This document shows positions 6,146 through 10,288 of a stretch of DNA of 10,288 nucleotides, in pieces. Source of the DNA: Nitrospiria bacterium (lineage in GTDB: Bacteria > Nitrospirota > Nitrospiria > Nitrospirales > UBA8639); contig JAUIKP010000075.1 of assembly GCA_030430725.1 (NCBI GenBank), positions 1 through 10,288 on the forward strand. Direction: 5' to 3'. Made by a program: the position numbers and the translations under genes. Under the pieces are notes generated by a model. That model was not told the origin of the DNA. It ran no database searches and was given only the letters and a program-made list of their open reading frames with translations. The first letter of the stretch is position 1. Each line of letters begins with the position of its first letter.

Positions 6146-6741
6146 CTCGTCAGATGGCTTTTCTTGTTCACCACACATTCCGCCTGCGTCAGAACTTCTG
6201 TGGTCACCACAGATTTATCCCGGAAGACCCACTGAAAAAGGGTTCCGTCGCAAATCTTCCCTGAACCGGCATTGGAGGAAATATTAACGAAGGGACCAGG
6301 GATGGGAAGGCAAGGCATAGCATAGAACTTTGTGGCTCCCCTGATGGCCAAACATTTAGTTGCTGGACTGCCCTTTCGTGATCAGTCGCATCACATCTAT
6401 TCCGGCAAGAGTAGGTAGGACGGCACGGGAGGGAGGGGAAACCCAACTTCAGTGTGTGATCGGTGTCATTCGGTGAGACGGTAAAATGTTCATAATCCAG
6501 GGTCAATTCATCTCAGTATAGAGCATGACTCATTTATTCGTTACAGCCCACTAGTTTGGAATTATGGCATCATCGTTGAAGATGAAGGCCGCATTTGTCC
6601 GATCGTTCCCTTCATCCATGGAAAATTATTAGTCAGGATAAGTACCCCTCAAAGTGATTCAAAGGGGAGGACCTACGAGAAAACCGGCAAAAGTCATGGT
6701 GGTGGATAGTCCAGAGATGCTTAGGTCCGGGGCAAAGCCGT
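6146..6741. other. Intergenic region between convergent genes
   Basis: No gene can be supported over about 600 bases. A minus-strand frame (6204-6506) starts plausibly as LTLDYEHFTVSPNDTDHTLK but continues as low-quality sequence and has no start or ribosome-binding site. The only clear structure is the palindrome at 6197-6213. CCCCT and AGGGG (6644-6648 and 6662-6666 approximately) could form a weak hairpin downstream of opgH, but no strong terminator is visible for either gene. Confidence 0.4.
6197..6213. repeat. Perfect 17-base palindrome
   Basis: TCTGTGGTCACCACAGA has eight-base arms around one central base, 51 bases after the glycosyltransferase stop. With no loop it is better suited to binding a dimeric protein than to terminating transcription. 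There is no promoter beside it that would make it an obvious operator. Confidence 0.35.
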
Positions 6742-8865
6742 TCAGTGTTGAAAATGCTTCTGAAGGGCTTTGCCCCAGTAGGAATCAGGTGGAGCCTGCC
6801 AGGCCTGCTCATGCAGCCATTGCAAGCTTGCGCGGTCGCGTACCAGGTGACAGAGTTCTTTTTGCGTGAGGGTATGGGGGCCATGCTGAAAGCATCGTTT
6901 GCGGAGTGCGAGGATCATTTCCTGTTTTTTGCCACCTCGATGCGCATGCGCCATGGCTTGATGTACCTGGTTCAGCACCGGATCCAGGATAGCTTGTATG
7001 GCGGGAGAAGATCGTTCAGTATATGTTTCTAGTTGAGGGTAGGTTCTGGCATAGACATCATCCAGCAATGGTGAGCCATGACGTTCCTCGGGAACTTGCA
7101 AAAATCCCCACTGTTTCAGTCGTTCACCAGGTCCCACCCGACTGAGAAAGACGGAGGTCGGTGCGGCAAACACGAGTGGTCCTGCAACCGGGAGCGACCA
7201 GTAAAAAAACATCTGATCAAGCCAGAAAGCGAATGCAGCCCAGGACCCGGCAATCAGCGTCCCCGGGGCCTGATTTAATATGGCGGCTGACCATCCGGTT
7301 TCATCTGTCCGATTCTGGCCGGCCCAACGTAACGATGTATTGAGCAACGCTTCCAACACAAAACGGCTATGGGCTAACATGCGAATGGGCGCCAGAAGTG
7401 TAGATACCACCATTTCCAGGAAGACACTGATCAAAAGTCGAATGATGCCACCGTGCTGTCTGCTCCGTCGACATCGGATGACATCGATTACGGACAGAAT
7501 TTTTGGCAGAAACAGCAGAAACAATGTGCTGCTGGCCAGAATGATGGCCCATTCCGGATTCCATTCAGGCCAATGGGGAAACAGACTATGAGGTTCCGGA
7601 AAGTAATTGATGGGATACAGGACCAAACGTGCGGCTTCAATTGTCGTTAACACCAAAAAGATTAACCACAACGGAGAGGCCAGGTAGGACATAATTCCGT
7701 TCAAAAAGGCCATGCGATGTGCAGGCCGCAACCCAGGTTCAAACAGCATGAGCCACATGTGCTGTAAGTTTCCTTTGGCCCAGCGTTTATCCCGTTGCAG
7801 GTCATCCACAAGGGTGGGAGGGGATTCTTCATAACTGTGAGAGAGCTCCGGTTCCAGCCAGACTTCATACCCCCCACGTCCCATAAATGAGGCTTCCACA
7901 AAATCGTGACTGAGAATAGGCCCATGAAAAAGTCCAGGTCCGGGAAGCCGCTTCAGGCCGGCATGTTTCATGAATGCTTGTGTGCGAAGGATGGCGTTAT
8001 GGCCCCAATAGACGGCTTCTCCCAGCTGTAGGGAGGCAAGGCCGGTCGTAAATAGTGGACCGTATACATGATTGGCGAATTGCTGGACCCTTGCAAACAT
8101 TGAACGGGCATTGATTAAGGTGGGGCTGGTTTGCAGGATGCCTGTTTGAGGTTCAGCCTGCATGAGTTGCACCATCGTGACCAGAGTGGATCCACCCATG
8201 AGACTATCTGCATCAAGGACGATCATGTATTCATAGCCGGAACCCCAGCGTCGAAGAAAGTCGGCAATATTGCCACTTTTATAATGTTGGTTCAGTGACC
8301 GGCGCCGATAAAACAGATGTTCGCCTGCTCCCAATTCGGTACATAACCGATGCCAGGCGGCTTGTTCAGCCAACCACACATCCGGATTCCGGCTGTCGGA
8401 TAGAATGAAAAAATCAAAATGGTCAATCTGTCCTGTCTGTTCTAATGAGCGATACATTGCGCGGATCCCGCCGAATGTCCGCTGAATGGGTTCGTGGTAG
8501 ATCGGCATGACCACGGCTGTCCGTGCCAGGGGTTGAGTGGCTAACTCTGCAGCGGTATGGCGTCCCAGTGGGGAAAATCGATCACCGCCGAAACACCGGA
8601 GGACAAATCCGAACATACCAATCCAGAATCCAACGGAAATCCAGAGAAATAGCACAAAAAACAGGGCAATAATCGCCAGCTCCAGCACATTTCCCCCATG
8701 ATAGGGAAGGATGGCCGTCATATAAGAAGCGGCCACAAATGATTGAATGAGGACTAATACGGTCAGCAGGACACGCCGGAGCCCTGCCGCAACTCGCCAG
8801 CTTATTCGTCTGGGGGTGGCCAGCGAACGTTGGGCCTCGGCGATTGTGGCTTCACGAATTTTCAT
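6742..8865 (-). CDS. opgH: Glucans biosynthesis glucosyltransferase H
   Basis: Inner-membrane GT2 enzyme that polymerises glucose from UDP-glucose into the linear beta-1,2-glucan backbone of osmoregulated periplasmic glucans. Two membrane segments (about residues 30-52 and 60-90) precede the cytoplasmic catalytic domain with VVMPIYHEP (118-126), SDSRNPD (156-162), YRRRSLNQHYKSGN, VLDADS (216-221), GHNAI, LSHDFVEA (318-325) and QRDKRWAKGN (357-366). Further membrane segments follow near 390-415, 438-456, 475-497, 535-555 and 557-576. The match to E. coli OpgH is close and colinear, but the protein has 707 residues against about 847 because it lacks the roughly 120-residue N-terminal cytoplasmic extension. 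The frame upstream of ATG 8865 contains no start before a stop, so this short form is real unless a frameshift joins it to the preceding gene. There is no ribosome-binding site; the ATGA overlap with the 82-residue gene implies coupled translation. Confidence 0.96.
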   Translation of the reverse strand: MKIREATIAEAQRSLATPRRISWRVAAGLRRVLLTVLVLIQSFVAASYMTAILPYHGGNVLELAIIALFFVLFLWISVGFWIGMFGFVLRCFGGDRFSPLGRHTAAELATQPLARTAVVMPIYHEPIQRTFGGIRAMYRSLEQTGQIDHFDFFILSDSRNPDVWLAEQAAWHRLCTELGAGEHLFYRRRSLNQHYKSGNIADFLRRWGSGYEYMIVLDADSLMGGSTLVTMVQLMQAEPQTGILQTSPTLINARSMFARVQQFANHVYGPLFTTGLASLQLGEAVYWGHNAILRTQAFMKHAGLKRLPGPGLFHGPILSHDFVEASFMGRGGYEVWLEPELSHSYEESPPTLVDDLQRDKRWAKGNLQHMWLMLFEPGLRPAHRMAFLNGIMSYLASPLWLIFLVLTTIEAARLVLYPINYFPEPHSLFPHWPEWNPEWAIILASSTLFLLFLPKILSVIDVIRCRRSRQHGGIIRLLISVFLEMVVSTLLAPIRMLAHSRFVLEALLNTSLRWAGQNRTDETGWSAAILNQAPGTLIAGSWAAFAFWLDQMFFYWSLPVAGPLVFAAPTSVFLSRVGPGERLKQWGFLQVPEERHGSPLLDDVYARTYPQLETYTERSSPAIQAILDPVLNQVHQAMAHAHRGGKKQEMILALRKRCFQHGPHTLTQKELCHLVRDRASLQWLHEQAWQAPPDSYWGKALQKHFQH

Positions 8866-9110
8866 GGTTGAAAACTCATGCTGCTGCGTGTGATCGGAGG
8901 AGCGGTGGTGGGAAGAGAAGGATTCTGAAGAGCAAAGTGGTCATGGATTCTTGTCATCACAAATTGCAGTGGATCTTCCTGCTCTGAAGCCAGTCCGGCC
9001 TCAACCAAGATGAGAGCCCGTAGCGTGACGTCGCGGGTTATTTCCACCCCCATGGCTGAGAGGTAATCACAAACCCGTGAGAGGGTATGTTCGGCAAGTG
9101 ATCGGGGCAT
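8862..9110 (-). CDS. Small unknown protein between opgG and opgH, 82 residues
   Basis: No family recognised. It is held between two glucan genes by overlaps on both sides: its ATG shares one base with the opgG TAA (TAATG), and its TGA overlaps the opgH ATG by four bases (ATGA). That makes it very likely a translated gene. Residues 1-60 look like a compact helical domain: LAEHTLSRVCDYLSAMGVEI, a TRDVTLRALILVEAGLA helix, and PLQFVMTRIHDHFALQ. Residues 61-82 are a proline/serine-rich tail that is probably disordered. There is no signal peptide or membrane segment, so it should be cytoplasmic, the side where the OpgH catalytic domain and, in E. coli, the N-terminal extension lie. It may regulate or stabilise OpgH, or stand in for the missing extension; both are inference. 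There is no strong ribosome-binding site (AAAGAG only), consistent with coupling. Confidence 0.85.
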   Translation of the reverse strand: MPRSLAEHTLSRVCDYLSAMGVEITRDVTLRALILVEAGLASEQEDPLQFVMTRIHDHFALQNPSLPTTAPPITRSSMSFQP

Positions 9111-10288
9111 TACTCTTTGTCTTGGGCCAGAATGTGGTTATTCATTGGTAAGCGATAAGTCCAGGTTTCGGTTAAGGTTGCCGAATCGGTTTTGAGGAAT
9201 GCCCGTAAATGAAGTGGCTTTTTGTCTTGAGGTTTGGCCAGGATGGATAATCGCCATCCTTGTATCTGTTCATGATATTCCACAAAATGCTCCAGGATGT
9301 CGCTATTGTCCAAGGCGGTGACCTGGCTGCTGATGGGAGCATCAGCAGGCATTTTACTCAGTGGGCCACCGGCAAAATCGATAATGATTCGATACGCCTG
9401 CGGAACATTTCCTCCACCGATACGGTTGCCATCTCCAATAAAGGTGTTGACCACGGTTCCCAACGAATTCTGGGAAAGCGTGGCCTTCCCAAAACTCACA
9501 TCATAGGCCATTTCTAAGGGTGTCTCGCGGGTCACGGGCGCTACGGGTGTCCAAAAAACGACAATGTTGTCATGCGTTTCATTAGGGGTAGGCAGTTGGA
9601 CAAGCACCACTTTTCCTTGCCCCCAGTCACCATCTGGTTCGACCCAAGCGCTTGGACGTTGTTCGTAATGCGCCCCTAGATCTTCGTACCCGGAAAATTT
9701 TCCCTCCCGTTGCATGAGCCCGAATCCTTGTACATTGTCCGTACTAAAAAAATCCATTTCCAGGTTGGCAGGATTCATCAAGGGGCGCCACAGCCACTCA
9801 CGTGTGAGGCCATCATGAATCTGCAATCCGTCGGAATCATGGACTTCCCGGCGCCATTCTCCGGTTGGTCGTGGTGTATTCTCTCCATAAAAGAACATGC
9901 TGGTCAGCGGGGCAACACCCAATAATTGAATGGGTTTTCTTGGGAAAAGTTTGGTGCGCACCTTCAGCTTCGTCTGGCTGCCGGGAACAATGGTAAATTG
10001 ATAGGCTCCAGAGAGACTGATACTGTCCAGTAACCCATAGACCACCATCTCTTTGGCATCTGGAGACGGGCGTACCAACCAGAATTCCGTGAAAGAAGGA
10101 AAAACTTCCCCGCTGGGAAGTCCTGTATCAATTGCCAGGCCTCGTCCTGCTAACCCGAACACGTTTTCCTTTCCGATGCCCCGAAAATAACTCGCTCCCG
10201 CAAAGACCAAAAACTGAGTTTGCTCGGTTTTGTTTTTCAAGGGAAAAGTCAGCTTGAATCCGGCAAATCCTACATCGGCCGGCACCCG
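9110..10288 (-). CDS. opgG: Glucans biosynthesis protein G, 5' end outside the window
   Basis: Periplasmic protein needed for osmoregulated glucan synthesis. The E. coli relative OpgD has been reported as a beta-1,2-glucanase (family GH186), so a glucan-processing role is likely. The 392 residues seen contain the family's hallmark stretches: PADVGFAGFKLTFPL, FLVFAGASYFRGIGK, GLAGRGLAIDTG, GEVFPSFTEFW, TSMFFYGEN, EVHDSDGLQ, REWLWRPLMNP, FGLMQREGKFSGYEDLGAHY with YEQRPSAWVEP and GDWGQG, and DNIVVFWTP. The order matches the larger beta-sandwich domain followed by the smaller C-terminal one. The frame is open to the window edge and the GTG at 10285 is internal: E. coli OpgG has about 130 residues before this point, including the signal peptide. 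It could be the paralogue OpgD, but the adjacent opgH favours OpgG. First gene of the coupled set opgG, small gene, opgH. Confidence 0.95.
   Translation of the reverse strand, partial: RVPADVGFAGFKLTFPLKNKTEQTQFLVFAGASYFRGIGKENVFGLAGRGLAIDTGLPSGEVFPSFTEFWLVRPSPDAKEMVVYGLLDSISLSGAYQFTIVPGSQTKLKVRTKLFPRKPIQLLGVAPLTSMFFYGENTPRPTGEWRREVHDSDGLQIHDGLTREWLWRPLMNPANLEMDFFSTDNVQGFGLMQREGKFSGYEDLGAHYEQRPSAWVEPDGDWGQGKVVLVQLPTPNETHDNIVVFWTPVAPVTRETPLEMAYDVSFGKATLSQNSLGTVVNTFIGDGNRIGGGNVPQAYRIIIDFAGGPLSKMPADAPISSQVTALDNSDILEHFVEYHEQIQGWRLSILAKPQDKKPLHLRAFLKTDSATLTETWTYRLPMNNHILAQDKE

Noticed and set aside
6204..6506. Minus-strand 100-codon frame starting at TTG
   Set aside because: It begins like protein but becomes cysteine/proline-rich noise, and it has no ribosome-binding site.
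6654..6869. Forward frame containing KVMVVDSPEMLRSG, resembling the start of a receiver domain
   Set aside because: The resemblance covers about 12 residues, then the frame runs antisense into the conserved end of opgH.
6745..7925. Several open frames inside opgH on both strands
   Set aside because: They lie within the conserved 707-residue opgH frame and are its shadows.
10283..10285. GTG as the start of opgG
   Set aside because: It sits inside the conserved PADVGFAGF segment; family members have about 130 residues upstream, so the true start is outside the window.
1..10288. CRISPR array, tRNA or rRNA genes, phage genes, complete insertion sequence
   Set aside because: I saw no regularly spaced direct repeats, no tRNA or rRNA signatures and no transposase or integrase sequence.

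Overview
The window looks like a chromosomal segment of a Gram-negative bacterium. It holds periplasmic glucan genes of the opgG/opgH type and Sec-exported proteins. A roughly 140 bp inverted-repeat element at 4687-4823 resembles, from memory, dispersed repeats in Nitrospira genomes. With the moderate base composition and frequent two-component remnants this suggests Nitrospira or a relative; that assignment is inference, because no rRNA or other taxonomic marker is present.

Layout. Bases 1-149 hold only a leader. Bases 150-2212 (+) carry a tightly coupled pair: an exported protein of unknown function, then an exported matrixin-type zinc metalloprotease with a C-terminal CARDB-like domain, overlapping by one base. 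A weak hairpin follows. Bases 2213-5344 are a long gene-poor, decayed stretch. It contains one plausible 71-residue gene (minus, 2490-2705, good ribosome-binding site), a frame-broken ORF around a run of nine T, a 47-residue mini-ORF, a broken response-regulator receiver gene (minus, 4259-4684) and the inverted-repeat element abutting that gene's 5' end. Bases 5345-6145 (+) encode a soluble family 2 glycosyltransferase of the dolichol/polyprenyl-phosphate sugar synthase type. About 600 bases with no recognisable gene follow. Bases 6742-10288 (minus) form an operon: opgG (its start lies beyond the window), an 82-residue unknown protein, and opgH.

How the genes work together. OpgH is the inner-membrane glucosyltransferase that makes the linear beta-1,2-glucan backbone of osmoregulated periplasmic glucans, and OpgG acts on that glucan in the periplasm. 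The 82-residue gene between them overlaps opgG by one base (TAATG) and opgH by four (ATGA), so the three should be translated together. OpgH here lacks the long N-terminal cytoplasmic extension of the E. coli protein, and the reading frame upstream of its ATG offers no alternative start. The small protein is therefore the best candidate in the window for an undescribed component. The metalloprotease and its upstream partner are a second translationally coupled pair of unknown biology. The middle of the window reads as a site of gene decay and small mobile sequence.
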